A stretch of DNA of 64,000 nt from contig NZ_AP018292.1 in NCBI RefSeq assembly GCF_002368415.1, positions 186,001 to 250,000 on the forward strand, written 5' to 3'. The translations under genes and the position numbers were made by a program. The stretch comes from Calothrix sp. NIES-4105 (lineage in GTDB: Bacteria > Cyanobacteriota > Cyanobacteriia > Cyanobacteriales > Nostocaceae). The notes below the pieces were generated by a model. That model saw nothing but the letters and a program-made list of their open reading frames with translations, did not search any database and had not been told where the DNA came from. Positions 17,847 through 28,101 of this stretch are shown here, in pieces. The stretch's first letter is position 1, and the number at the start of each line of letters is the position of its first letter.

Positions 17847-20800
17847 ATGACTTTCACCAAGGAGAATTTGCGTGCGCTTGCAACTGGAAATGAGAAAAAT
17901 CGTATTGCAGTATTAAAAGAGTTATTAGGATATCCAGTTGCACAGCGTGACCCACAAAGCGGTAATTTTTGGTATTTACGTCCAGGTGACGACGAGGACG
18001 AAGCATTAGAAACATGCCCAATTGCTGTAGGTTTCTTAGAAGAACTGAACGATGCTACTGATACTCAAATTAAACAGTTATTAACACGAGAGAAAAAACA
18101 AGAAATCTACGGGCACTATTCCAGTAGAGAAGATATTGTTAATCAACCTGTAATGTATCTTCTACTTCCTACTAAAGGAGGTATTGGTCGTATTCCATTG
18201 GTGTTGCCTACTGAAGGTGGCTTGCGTCAGCGTCAAATTCAAACTTTCGAGTGGAACGATAACCAGTTAATCGGGCGCCTTGAAAAGCTTAGACAAGGTA
18301 AGTTACCTATTGCTGAAAGAGCAGTATGTTTAGTTCCCCAGGTTGATTGGGTATTTTACGAGCCAGTTAAGACAGCTAGTGAACTTGCCCGCGCGCTTGC
18401 TGAAGCTGCACGTCGTATTGAACAAGCTATTCCAAAGGTTTACCGTGCGGAAGGAAAAGATGGGTATCTTCATAGTTTGCTTAAGAGTTTTCAAAAAGAA
18501 TTACTACCTACACTACAGTTAACGTCCGACAATGAAAAGGACTACAGCTTTGCTGATATCTACGCCCAAACAATAGCCTATGGGTTATTCACTGCTAGAG
18601 TGTTCAGCTATATAAAAGACAATAAAAATAGTAAAAATAAAGAAACTGATTTTAACCGTCAAGATGCTTGGAAACAGCTTCCAGAAACTAATCCTCTTCT
18701 ACGCCAGCTATTTAGAGATGTATCAGAGCAAAGTACCGATGAGTTGGGTGAAGAACTGATTGCCGCCATTGCTGATATTTTCAGTATTCTACGTGCCGCA
18801 AAAATGAATTTTATCTTGTCTGATTTTCAAATGAAAATGAATCAGGAAGACATTGTTATCAGATTTTATGAGGACTTCTTAGCTGCATACAAACCACAAA
18901 TGCGTGAACGTCGAGGAGTTTACTATACTCCTGAACCAGTGGTTTCTTATATGGTGCGTTCTGTTGATACTCTGTTAGTAGAAAAGTTTGGTAAGCCTTT
19001 AGGATTAGCTGACCCGGAAGTTGAAATTCTTGAACCCGCATGTGGAACCGGAAGTTTTTTACTTTACATATTTCGTTTAATTTATGAACGATTTCACAAT
19101 ATTGACTATCAACCATTATTTAAGTCAAAAGTAGGTAATATTTCTTGGTCTAAATATGTCGAAAATCATTTATTAACTCGAATATATGGGTTTGAGCTAT
19201 TAATGGCACCTTATGCAATAGCCCATTTAAAGTTAAGTCTTTTTTTAGAAGAAACTGGTTATACATTTGAAAGCGATAAGAGATTAGAAATTATATTATC
19301 TAATACTTTAGATGCTCCAGAACGCAAGTCAGAAGTTTTGCTAGGAGAATATATTTCAGAAGAGTCAGACCGAGCGGTCGTAATTAAGCGTGATCAACCA
19401 GTTATGTTAGTAATTGGTAATCCTCCGTACTCATATGATTCAGAAAATACAGGTGAGTGGATAACTTCTTTAACCCGTGACTATTATCAAGTTGATGGGC
19501 AGTCACTAGGTGAAAAAAATCCTAAAGGCTTACAAGATGATTATGTCAAATTTATCCGTTTTGCTCAGTGGAAAATTGAACAAACAGGTCAAGGAATATT
19601 AAGCTTTATTACTAACCACGGTTTTTTAGATAATCCAACTTTTAAAGGAATGCGACAACAACTAATCAATGCTTTTGACTCATTATTTATATATGATTTA
19701 CATGGAAATACTAAAAAGAAAGAAAAACAACCTAATGGATTGCTTGATAGCAACGTTTTTGACATTCAGCAAGGTAACAGCATAACGTTTGGAATTAAAA
19801 GTGATGAAAAAATAAACTACCACTGTCACTTATGGGGTAGTAAAGAGGAAAAATATAAGTTTTTAATAAATAATACTATTAGTTCTACATCATGGATAAA
19901 AATACAACCAAAGTCTCCATTCTATTTATTCATACCACAAAACACTACTTTACTTCCAGAATACAATAATTATTGGAAAATTCAAGACATATTCCCAATT
20001 AATAGTATGGGCATAACAACAGGAAATGATGAGCATTTTGTCGCTTTTAATGATGAGGAATTACAAATAAAATGTCAAGATATTACTCAATCAACTCTTG
20101 CAGATTATAGACCTTTTGATAAGCGTAGTTTGCTCTACAATCATCACTTAGAACGAGCCAGAACAAAATTTATGCAACATTTTATACAAGGTGATAATTT
20201 AGCATTAGTAACTGTTCGTAGACCTCGTAATCAAAAGTTTGATAATTTTTTTGTTACTGATAAGCCAACAGATAAGTGTATTATTTCGTCGCTAGATAAT
20301 GCACAATTATTTGCACTGTACATCTATCCCAATCCAAATAACCCTAAAGAACTAGAAGAAACAGTTCGCTCTAACATATCTTGTGATTTCTTTAATGCTA
20401 TTACCTCAAAACTTGGATATACCCCTATACCTGAAGCCATCTTCTACTATATCTACGCAATTTTCCACTCTCCCACCTACCGCGCGCGCTACGCAGAATT
20501 TCTCAAAATAGACTTCCCGTGCGTTCCACTTACCAGCAACAACGAACTATTCTGCCAATTAGCAGAGTATGGTGAAGAACTAGTAGCACTTCACCTAATG
20601 AAATCACCTGAGTTAGACAGCCACATCACCAAGTTTGTTGAATCTAAAGGTAATTGTGCGGTTGACCCTGGACACCCTAAATACAGTAATGGCGCCGTCA
20701 CAATCAACAAATTAGGAGACAAGTTTACTGGAGTACCTGAAGAAGTGTGGAACTTTTATGTTGGTGGTTATCAAGTCTGTCAAAAGTGGCTTAAAGACCG

Positions 20801-20924
20801 TAAGGGCAGGCGCCTCTCGGATGAAGATATTCAACACTACCAACGTATTGTTGTTGCACTCAAAGAAACTATTGCACTTATGAAGAAAATTGATGATGCT
20901 ATCCCTGGTTTCCCAATCCAATAG
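17847..20924 (+). CDS. Type ISP-like adenine-N6 DNA methyltransferase with specificity domain
   Basis: 1,025 residues from ATG 17847 (AAGG ten bases upstream; a TTG at 17838 adds three residues). A helical coupling region leads into MRERRGVYYTPEPVVSYMVR, SAM motif I ILEPACGTGSFLLYIF near residue 395, and the catalytic NPPY (VIGNPPYSYDS) near 525. The C-terminus (VPEEVWNFYVGGYQVCQKWL, then HYQRIVVALKETI) matches the Type_ISP_C specificity domain. In true type ISP enzymes an N-terminal nuclease-helicase is fused; here it is absent and a helicase is coded 47 bases downstream. From 18280 to 20690 there is no GGCGCC, unlike the helicase gene. Confidence 0.9.
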   Translation: MTFTKENLRALATGNEKNRIAVLKELLGYPVAQRDPQSGNFWYLRPGDDEDEALETCPIAVGFLEELNDATDTQIKQLLTREKKQEIYGHYSSREDIVNQPVMYLLLPTKGGIGRIPLVLPTEGGLRQRQIQTFEWNDNQLIGRLEKLRQGKLPIAERAVCLVPQVDWVFYEPVKTASELARALAEAARRIEQAIPKVYRAEGKDGYLHSLLKSFQKELLPTLQLTSDNEKDYSFADIYAQTIAYGLFTARVFSYIKDNKNSKNKETDFNRQDAWKQLPETNPLLRQLFRDVSEQSTDELGEELIAAIADIFSILRAAKMNFILSDFQMKMNQEDIVIRFYEDFLAAYKPQMRERRGVYYTPEPVVSYMVRSVDTLLVEKFGKPLGLADPEVEILEPACGTGSFLLYIFRLIYERFHNIDYQPLFKSKVGNISWSKYVENHLLTRIYGFELLMAPYAIAHLKLSLFLEETGYTFESDKRLEIILSNTLDAPERKSEVLLGEYISEESDRAVVIKRDQPVMLVIGNPPYSYDSENTGEWITSLTRDYYQVDGQSLGEKNPKGLQDDYVKFIRFAQWKIEQTGQGILSFITNHGFLDNPTFKGMRQQLINAFDSLFIYDLHGNTKKKEKQPNGLLDSNVFDIQQGNSITFGIKSDEKINYHCHLWGSKEEKYKFLINNTISSTSWIKIQPKSPFYLFIPQNTTLLPEYNNYWKIQDIFPINSMGITTGNDEHFVAFNDEELQIKCQDITQSTLADYRPFDKRSLLYNHHLERARTKFMQHFIQGDNLALVTVRRPRNQKFDNFFVTDKPTDKCIISSLDNAQLFALYIYPNPNNPKELEETVRSNISCDFFNAITSKLGYTPIPEAIFYYIYAIFHSPTYRARYAEFLKIDFPCVPLTSNNELFCQLAEYGEELVALHLMKSPELDSHITKFVESKGNCAVDPGHPKYSNGAVTINKLGDKFTGVPEEVWNFYVGGYQVCQKWLKDRKGRRLSDEDIQHYQRIVVALKETIALMKKIDDAIPGFPIQ

Positions 20925-20971
20925 ACACTAGTTTAAGTACAAATTACATTGTAAGAGGTAAAATAAGTATC

Positions 20972-23900
20972 ATGATTGAACAAGCCATACAAGATATAAT
21001 ACGCAAACAACGCCCCTATTACTTACCTCAAGGTAGCCCTATCAAGGGTGTTGATAATCAGTATTGGCTTGTTTTTAAACATCGTGATGCCGATAGCTTA
21101 CTTAAAAACATTATCTCTTTTATTAGAAGAGATGAAAGACACGCTACCTATAAATTACTGCGTATTGACCCAAAAAATGCCAAGGTTTTTGAATATACTC
21201 CTATCAAACAAAATGACATACCCGGCGCCACCACATTACGAACGAGTTCACTGCATATAATTGAAACATTTCTTAATCAAGAAAGTGTTACCGAAGAAAA
21301 ATCATTAATTGCAGGCAGTTTTAAAGAAATTCAAATAGACGGGCGCCGCTTCAGTTTACCGGATGAACTAGAAGAATATCAAAATTTTGTTTGCTCAATC
21401 TTACAACGCACTCAATTTTATCGACGTTCAACAGCGTACTTCGATAACGGTGTCCTTAAACTCTACGAAGAACCCATACAAAATATAGTTTCCACAGAAG
21501 GTAAGATACGCTTACTTATGGACTGGCAGGGGTTTACCAAGGATGCTGACATTCAGGAACTTGCTAAACTGCATGACCCTCAATACCGTGCTGAATACGC
21601 GCGTCGTACCTTAAGTGAATTTTTACAAGGTTTAGAAGACGGCGCCTTCACAGGTACACAAATTATGGCGGAGCTTGTAAGATTAAGCTTGCTGGAAATT
21701 AAACTTGTTAAAATGCGAGGTGGTCGAGGTATTTATCACAAAAAAACTGGGATATTTACAGATGGACTAGACAACCATATTCTCCACGAAGGGTCAGATA
21801 ACTTTACGCGCGCGGCAAAATCCATAAATTCTGAGGGTGTGGTATTCTCATTCTCATGGAATTCTAAAATAGATAGCGATGATATAGCTAAAGCCATCCG
21901 TCAATTCGATAGCGAGTGGGAACGCGAAGATTTATCATTCGACCTTACCCAAGAATTTTTAGAACAGGTGCTTGCCGAGAAGGAACGGCGCCAGCAACTC
22001 AACGAACCTGTTATCGAAAGTATCTCACCTCCAGAGCTACCACCAGGTGAAACTACAACAGTAGAAATTACGGGTAAAAATCTTGATAAAGTCGAGGATA
22101 TTATCATCCCTGACGATACTTTAGTAACTGTAACAATCGAAAGCAAAGAACCTGAAAGTATTACTGCTACTGTAAACGTTGACCCTGATCACCCACCAAC
22201 AACGTTAACCGAATTCCAAATTACCACCGAGGACGGTACTTATATAACCTCCCCCACGGCGCCACCTACTGTTACTCCAACTTTAGAGATTTCCGAATAT
22301 CCAGAAATCGCTGGTTTTAAACAAGCTGTTGAAATTATCTTGAAAGGCAGCTATGGTAAGCCAAACGATTTTCTATATTGGTTAGCACAACAGCGTCCGC
22401 ATCAGTTTCAGGTAGAAAGCAGCGATATTTTAGACAAGCTGGTTTACGATGGTGTCTTGTTTGAACACCAAAAATCAGGCGCCCAGCATTGTTTACGAGT
22501 AATGCAAGATTTTGGTGTCGCTGTATGTGCCGATTCGGTAGGTTTAGGAAAATCTAGACTCGCAGCAACTGTAGCTCGATTATACGGAGAACAAAATAAC
22601 GGCGCCAAAGTTGCTATCATCGCCGCGAAGAAGTTGCATGATAACTGGGAACGAGAAATGGCTGAGTTAGGTTTTTCTAGTAATAATTATGAACTATACA
22701 ATAAAAACTTGATGAGTCGTAAGGGAAGTAATTTTCTTACAGAGTTTAATCGTTATGGTGGCGCCGATATTATCATCCTTGATGAAGCACACGAGGGTAT
22801 CCGTAATTATAGAAACCGTATTCATCGAACTTGCTTACAAATTCAAGAGCAAGATAGAAAGTCTGGTAGACAGCGTTATTTCTTACTGTTGACTGCTACT
22901 CCTTGGAATAACCGCCGTGAGGATATCTATAATATATTGTCTCCCTTCCTCAACCGTCCCGAAGGTTTTAATCAGTTAAATTTACCTGCTGAATTAGTAA
23001 CTTGGTTTCAAAGTCGGGAAATAGGAGTAGAAAATTTTACAGATAATACTGAGATATTTAGGCGTGTTTACAAAGAGCTTTTCCTTCAACGTACCCGTCA
23101 AATGCTGCGGGAAGCTACACCAGATATGAATTTATACGCTAAACGTGTTGCCGAATGGCTACCAGTACCATTTGAAGACAGTACCGAAGAAGCATTAGAG
23201 CAAATATTTACCCAATTTGAAGACAGTTTATTTATTCCTTTTGCTGACCCAATTCGTTATTTAAGAGAAAACGTTGAACAGCGGTCATTACTTCGTAACC
23301 AACGGCGCCTGTTCCTCCAGCGCGCGGAGTCATCAATGTACGCGCTACAACGTACTATCAAGGCTTTTGGTAATAGAATTCGTGAATTACAAAACCTTTT
23401 GCAGCAAGTAACTCCTGATGCTGATGGCTTAAAACAGTTTCTTCTCATCCACTATAAATTTGAATCACTTCCTAAAAATCAACCTACATTGTTTGAGCAA
23501 GACGACCGGGAAGCATGGGACGAAGATTATGAGGAAGAAGAGGAAGACGAAAACGACGAAGAGCAAGAAGGGCAACAACGGCGCCAGCAGTTACGAACCT
23601 TGATTAATAATTACACCGACGCACTTCGAGATAACCCTGAGCAAGCACAACATATATATAATCGTATCCTCTCTGACTGTGAGGGTGATTTACAGCAGTT
23701 AGACCAAGTTCAAAATTTACTTGCTGGTGAGTTTATACGCGACCACAAGCGTGAAGAAGTTACCAACAAAGTAAAAGAACTTATAGCTCTTGGCCATAAG
23801 GTGCTATTAATTTCTACCTTCTCTGATACGGTTATTGACTATTACAACTACATGCGTCGAGATGGAGTTATCGCCGCCAAAGGTATTGGTATGGCAATCG

Positions 23901-25210
23901 GTAACACTAAAAACTACTACCCTAATAATTCAACTACTGCTATTACTGTTGCTCCTCATAATATCTACAAGGGAAGTAATCATCGTACTGGAGTTAAGCG
24001 CGCGCAGGTTTTCCGATTATTTGCACCAGTCGCTAGCTGTAAAAAGCCTGTAGACCGTCCAACTAGCAGCGAAGAAATATCTGTACTAATTGGTTCTGAA
24101 ACTCTTTCGGTTGGTCAAAATCTTCAAGATGCTGATTATATAATTAACATAGACTTACCGTGGAACCCGATGATTCTCGAACAACGTATTGGTAGAATCG
24201 ACCGTCCCAAAGCTCATAAGTGTGAAAATATTTACATTTACTACGCGAACAGTGAAAGTCAGTTATTACGTCAAGCTTCCCGGCTGGCTAATTTAAACAA
24301 GAAACTCGTCGGAGAACTCGCAAACGAGGAAGGACAAATTCCTACCATCACTGATGTTAAAAATTTAGGCGCCTCAATTTATGGGGATACATTATTTGAC
24401 TCTGAGGTTCTGCCTGGTTACATCGACTTTATCAACAGTTTGGTCAAAGCGCGCAAATTGGAACAGGGTAATTTACAGGAGGAGGTTTACAAGAAGCAAG
24501 AAACTAGTACTAGTGTATATAGTCAAACTGAGATTTTATATAGTGAGGAGCTAAGTAAATTAGTCAAAGAGTTGGGTGATGATTATCAAGCTAACCCGAT
24601 AACATTAGGGCGCCGGACTGGTAATAATGAACCGACTGGTTTAGTAGCAATGACAGTTAAATATTATGGACCCAATGGCGAAGCTATTGATAACCAAACT
24701 CAAACTGTCTTCTGGAATGACCAAACTGGGGATAAAGATGGGTATGGTACAGCAATTGCCACAGCTTCTAAAACACCAGAAGCAGGAGATATTTTCTCTA
24801 CTAAGTATTTACTCGATAATGCTAATAATTTATACCAGTTATTGGTTGGGCATAAACGAGAGTTACAAAGTGGGTTGCAACAAGAAGATAGTAATGAAGG
24901 TATCAACACAACATCTGAGCGTATAACTAGGGTACAAAATCGTATTCAAAAAATGACTGTTTTACCCAATGGTTTGGATAAGAAAGCTGTCCGAGAAACA
25001 CTCAAGAAATTAGGTCAGTGGAAAGCAACACATAAAAGTGTTCAAAAATTGCTTCGCGATTTTACTGAAGGCGCCAAGGCTAAACTTGATGATGAAAGTT
25101 TCTTGCGGCAGTTGGTTGAAGAGACTGATGAGCTTAACCTTCTTGCTGGGGATGGAATAAAAGCAACTAGTTTGACAGTTTCGCTTGCTGCTGTTTTGCT
25201 GCGCGCGTGA
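20972..25210 (+). CDS. PLD-family nuclease / TIG-like / SNF2 helicase fusion
   Basis: 1,412 residues. Residues about 130-290 form a phospholipase D-type nuclease with IYHKKTGIFTD (His near 256) and HEGSDNFTRAA. Residues about 345-430 look like an IPT/TIG immunoglobulin-type domain (PVIESISPPELPPGETTTVE, ITGKNLDKV). The helicase follows: Walker A SVGLGKS near 522, DEAH near 603, LTATPWNN near 640 and the C-terminal lobe LSVGQNLQDADYIINIDLPW with QRIGRIDRP near 1040-1080. An acidic patch lies near 850-865. It is probably the translocase/nuclease arm of a restriction-like defence operon with the upstream methyltransferase. Rich in GGCGCC and GCGCGC. Confidence 0.85.
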   Translation: MIEQAIQDIIRKQRPYYLPQGSPIKGVDNQYWLVFKHRDADSLLKNIISFIRRDERHATYKLLRIDPKNAKVFEYTPIKQNDIPGATTLRTSSLHIIETFLNQESVTEEKSLIAGSFKEIQIDGRRFSLPDELEEYQNFVCSILQRTQFYRRSTAYFDNGVLKLYEEPIQNIVSTEGKIRLLMDWQGFTKDADIQELAKLHDPQYRAEYARRTLSEFLQGLEDGAFTGTQIMAELVRLSLLEIKLVKMRGGRGIYHKKTGIFTDGLDNHILHEGSDNFTRAAKSINSEGVVFSFSWNSKIDSDDIAKAIRQFDSEWEREDLSFDLTQEFLEQVLAEKERRQQLNEPVIESISPPELPPGETTTVEITGKNLDKVEDIIIPDDTLVTVTIESKEPESITATVNVDPDHPPTTLTEFQITTEDGTYITSPTAPPTVTPTLEISEYPEIAGFKQAVEIILKGSYGKPNDFLYWLAQQRPHQFQVESSDILDKLVYDGVLFEHQKSGAQHCLRVMQDFGVAVCADSVGLGKSRLAATVARLYGEQNNGAKVAIIAAKKLHDNWEREMAELGFSSNNYELYNKNLMSRKGSNFLTEFNRYGGADIIILDEAHEGIRNYRNRIHRTCLQIQEQDRKSGRQRYFLLLTATPWNNRREDIYNILSPFLNRPEGFNQLNLPAELVTWFQSREIGVENFTDNTEIFRRVYKELFLQRTRQMLREATPDMNLYAKRVAEWLPVPFEDSTEEALEQIFTQFEDSLFIPFADPIRYLRENVEQRSLLRNQRRLFLQRAESSMYALQRTIKAFGNRIRELQNLLQQVTPDADGLKQFLLIHYKFESLPKNQPTLFEQDDREAWDEDYEEEEEDENDEEQEGQQRRQQLRTLINNYTDALRDNPEQAQHIYNRILSDCEGDLQQLDQVQNLLAGEFIRDHKREEVTNKVKELIALGHKVLLISTFSDTVIDYYNYMRRDGVIAAKGIGMAIGNTKNYYPNNSTTAITVAPHNIYKGSNHRTGVKRAQVFRLFAPVASCKKPVDRPTSSEEISVLIGSETLSVGQNLQDADYIINIDLPWNPMILEQRIGRIDRPKAHKCENIYIYYANSESQLLRQASRLANLNKKLVGELANEEGQIPTITDVKNLGASIYGDTLFDSEVLPGYIDFINSLVKARKLEQGNLQEEVYKKQETSTSVYSQTEILYSEELSKLVKELGDDYQANPITLGRRTGNNEPTGLVAMTVKYYGPNGEAIDNQTQTVFWNDQTGDKDGYGTAIATASKTPEAGDIFSTKYLLDNANNLYQLLVGHKRELQSGLQQEDSNEGINTTSERITRVQNRIQKMTVLPNGLDKKAVRETLKKLGQWKATHKSVQKLLRDFTEGAKAKLDDESFLRQLVEETDELNLLAGDGIKATSLTVSLAAVLLRA

Positions 25211-25256
25211 ACTACTATTAATGCCATAAAAAAGTAGTTAATTTCAACGTCAAGGA

Positions 25257-25289
25257 AGGTGAGTTTATCAGAACTTGATAAACTCACCT
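25257..25289 (+). terminator. Long perfect hairpin after the methyltransferase-helicase operon
   Basis: AGGTGAGTTTATCA and TGATAAACTCACCT form a 14-bp stem with a GAACT loop, 47 bases after the helicase stop. No T run follows on either strand, so termination strength is uncertain, but the position fits an operon end. Confidence 0.6.
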
Positions 25290-25466
25290 ATACTATTGAA
25301 GCCGCTTCCTAAAAATAGCTATAGAAGACGCAACTTAGCTGTCAAATTCCATCTGTTACTTCAATCTATGCTTTTTAGTTATATACAACTTTACAATTTG
25401 GGATTCTCAAGAATTTACCTTTCAACTTCACTGCTATGTTTACCCCTTATCAATAGCAGTAAAATC

Positions 25467-25655
25467 TTACTCACCTAATTGAGCTATCAAAACTTCCTGC
25501 TTATCTGGTAGGAAGGGTTCAATTTTGCAGTTTGGTGGCGGATTTAATTCGACTACGATATTATTGCCCAAATTGATCCGAATTGGAACCTGACATAAGG
25601 CGGCCGTGCCTAAGATGGCTATTAGAGCCAAAATAGCTGCTGTCTTAGTTCTCAT
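25467..25655 (-). CDS. Small secreted protein (62 aa)
   Basis: ATG at 25655 is preceded by GAGGAAA at good spacing. Residues 1-20 form a signal peptide (MRTKTAAILALIAILGTAAL). The mature part, about 40 residues, alternates hydrophobic strands and prolines (RINLGNNIVVELNPPPNCK) and has one Cys after the signal region. No family is recognised. It is convergent with the helicase gene and separated from it by the 25257 hairpin. Confidence 0.6.
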   Translation of the reverse strand: MRTKTAAILALIAILGTAALCQVPIRINLGNNIVVELNPPPNCKIEPFLPDKQEVLIAQLGE

Positions 25656-25731
25656 TTACTTTTCCTCTACAATTCAAAATTATGGAACAAGCCCAAAATT
25701 ATGAACTGAGGACAAAACAACCAGACAGAGC

Positions 25732-25969
25732 GCGACCTACTGTTAGTGTCTATCCAAAGCTCTTATTTTAGGCATCAAGCTTAAAACTTAAAATTTCAAG
25801 CTCGATAATTTAGTATAGCTTAGGTTATTAAATTGTCTATTTTTCAAAAACAAATTGGCTACCACTTACAGTAATAAGGTAAGTGATAGCCAATTTGTCT
25901 ATCTGCCCATTTCATTTTAATCATCTATCATTAGACAGATTCTTTGGACAGACACTAACAGTAGGTCGC
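25732..25969. mobile_element. 238-bp MITE-like element with 28-bp terminal inverted repeats
   Basis: Left end GCGACCTACTGTTAGTGTCT (25732 on) and right end (25942-25969) match as inverted repeats over 28 bp with one mismatch. Inside, ACAAATTGGCTACCACTTAC (25850-25869) pairs with 25879-25898 in a 20-bp stem with one mismatch. There is no coding frame. Size, long ends and internal hairpin fit a non-autonomous miniature transposon. No transposase with such ends is present in the window, and a target duplication is not clear. Confidence 0.7.
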
Positions 25970-26706
25970 TTCTCTATACTAACGGAAGATAGACTAACTA
26001 GCAAACATTATTGTATCTAAAACATCACAACTATAAAAAATTAAGCTTGTTAATATCTCTTTGCATCATCTAAAGATTAAGCGTTTTAGATATGCTGTCA
26101 CAAATATACCAATTTATCTCAGTATTAACTCTATGACTTTAGTGTCTTAAATCACGCTTAATTAGTCAATTTTATTTACGTGATATTACTGATTATGTCA
26201 GCTTTATAAAATCTTTAATTTAAGCTCATGTAAGCTTTTAAGGAGTTGTGAAGGATTTTAACAGCGATGCATGTAGTAATTGTTAGGAATGCTCAGAACT
26301 AATTTTTACTGTTGACAAAACTAGAATCTACTAATTTAACACAATTCAAGTTAAAAAAAATCATATTATGATTGTCTTATGTGTCACATGATGTTATTAC
26401 GGTCATTAAAGCTTTTGTTGGTAGCCTAAAGTAAGCAATATTTCTAAGCTTTACGCTTAACTTAATAATTGATATGTATAAAATATTGCAATATATTTAA
26501 TATAGCTTTTTCAAGCATTAATTTTTTCTCTGGCAAAGTATATAGATGTAACACTTGCGTAATTTAAAGAAAATTTACTTCTTATTTACTGTTGTTTAGT
26601 ACGATTGCAACTAGGAACGCATAAGCACTCTAACGTGAATCAGGAGAGTGAAGTTTTTTGACGCTCCACAGTTCGTTCCACCGAGTTCGTTTTTGAGGTA
26701 GCTGCA
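25970..26706. other. Intergenic region upstream of the PEP-CTERM gene
   Basis: AT-rich, no GGCGCC, no supported gene. Just before the next gene an imperfect dyad AGCACTCTAACGTG...CAGGAGAGTGAAG and a TTGACG at 26658 may form its control region. Confidence 0.35.
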
Positions 26707-28014
26707 ATGCGAAATTTAACAAGACACACTCAGACGACAACAGCAAGGCGCACTCGTTATTACGCTTTCATAAGTGGGATAGCTTTTAGCTTGTCTTTAT
26801 GCTTGCTAGTGAGTGGTAAAGCTGTTGCTGCTAGTTTTAGTTTTACCAAAGTTGTTGATACCAACACCCTCGTACCAGGTGATAAGGAAAACTTCACCCT
26901 TTTCGGTGTTCCATCGCTTGACAATGGTAATGTAGCGTTTTTGGGCGGTTCATCACCATCAACTACACCAGGTATTTATACTAATATTGGTGGTTCATTG
27001 AACGTAGTTGCGGATCGCAATACACCTGTTCCTAACGGGATCGGAAACTTTCGTAATTTTGGTGATATTTCCTTTAACAATGGAAATGTGGCATTTTATG
27101 CCGTTACACTGCCGGCTGATGAAACTACAGGTATTTACACCAATGCTGGTGGTTCATTGAATGTGGTTGTTGATCGCAATACAATAACTCCTGACGGTCA
27201 AGGAAGATTTATCTATGTGCAACAGCCTTCATTAAATAATGGAATTGTAGCATTTAAAGGTGTTGGAGCAAATGCCCAACCACAATTTCAAACAGATATT
27301 TACGTAAACAATGGTGTACTAAGCGTAATTGCCAATCGTAATACACCTATTCCAGACGGACAAGGAAATTTCACCTTTTTTGGTGCGCCTTCTCTAAATA
27401 ATGGGAGTGTAGCTTTTACAAGCTTTGCAGCGAGTCTGAGAGGTGTTTACATCAATGATGGTAATTCACTTAACTCCGTTGCTGACACCAATACACCAAT
27501 TCCTTTTAGCAATGAAAACTTTACCAATTTCGGTGATCTTGACCTAGATGATGCAGGTGTAGCATTTGTAGGCATTGGAAATTCAACTCAAGGTATTTAT
27601 ACCAACAATGGTGGAACACTCTCAGTAATTGCCGATACCAATACTTCCATACCATCCAGAACAGGAAACTTTGCTAGCTTCAGTAATCTTTCAATCAATA
27701 ACGGAAGTATAGCTTTTTTAAGTACTGACACAACAAGAAGTCAAGGCATCTACACCACTATTGGTGGAACACTAACAAAAGTTATTGATACCAACGATTC
27801 TTTAAATGGCTTGACTATTAATTCATTATTTTTTGGACGTGAAGGTAAGAGTGGTAATCAAATAGCCTTCAAAACCAACTTTGTCGATGGTTCGCAAAGC
27901 ATCTACGTTGCCACTCTTAACAGTCCGACTTCTGTCCCCGAACATAAGGCAACGTGGGGTATTTTGGCTGTTAGTGCAATGTGTGTAGTGGCGTTGAAGC
28001 GTAGGCAGAAATAA
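26707..28014 (+). CDS. Secreted tandem-repeat protein with PEP-CTERM-like anchor (DUF7453-like)
   Basis: 435 residues. A long signal peptide spans residues 1-40 (hydrophobic core AFISGIAFSLSLCLLVSGKA). Six to seven repeats of about 55 residues follow, each with NGxVAF, GIYTNxGG and VADxNTPIP (for example GNFTFFGAPSLNNGSVAF). They are probably blades of a beta-propeller. The C-terminus reads SVPEHKATWGILAVSAMCVV then KRRQK, a PEP-CTERM sorting signal with PEP changed to PEH. Such proteins go to the outer surface via exosortase and exopolysaccharide. Whether PEH still sorts is open. No GGCGCC in or around it. Confidence 0.85.
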   Translation: MRNLTRHTQTTTARRTRYYAFISGIAFSLSLCLLVSGKAVAASFSFTKVVDTNTLVPGDKENFTLFGVPSLDNGNVAFLGGSSPSTTPGIYTNIGGSLNVVADRNTPVPNGIGNFRNFGDISFNNGNVAFYAVTLPADETTGIYTNAGGSLNVVVDRNTITPDGQGRFIYVQQPSLNNGIVAFKGVGANAQPQFQTDIYVNNGVLSVIANRNTPIPDGQGNFTFFGAPSLNNGSVAFTSFAASLRGVYINDGNSLNSVADTNTPIPFSNENFTNFGDLDLDDAGVAFVGIGNSTQGIYTNNGGTLSVIADTNTSIPSRTGNFASFSNLSINNGSIAFLSTDTTRSQGIYTTIGGTLTKVIDTNDSLNGLTINSLFFGREGKSGNQIAFKTNFVDGSQSIYVATLNSPTSVPEHKATWGILAVSAMCVVALKRRQK

Positions 28015-28101
28015 GCGCGCAGCAAAAGCAAAAGCAAGCAAGTATCAAGTAGTATCATCCATTCATGCGTATTCAGGAGTCATTACAGACCGGAGCGCTT
28101 T

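Noticed and set aside
17405-25210. DISARM or BREX system
   Set aside because: Only a methyltransferase and one helicase are present. No DrmA/DrmB-like, PglZ-like or BrxC-like genes occur.
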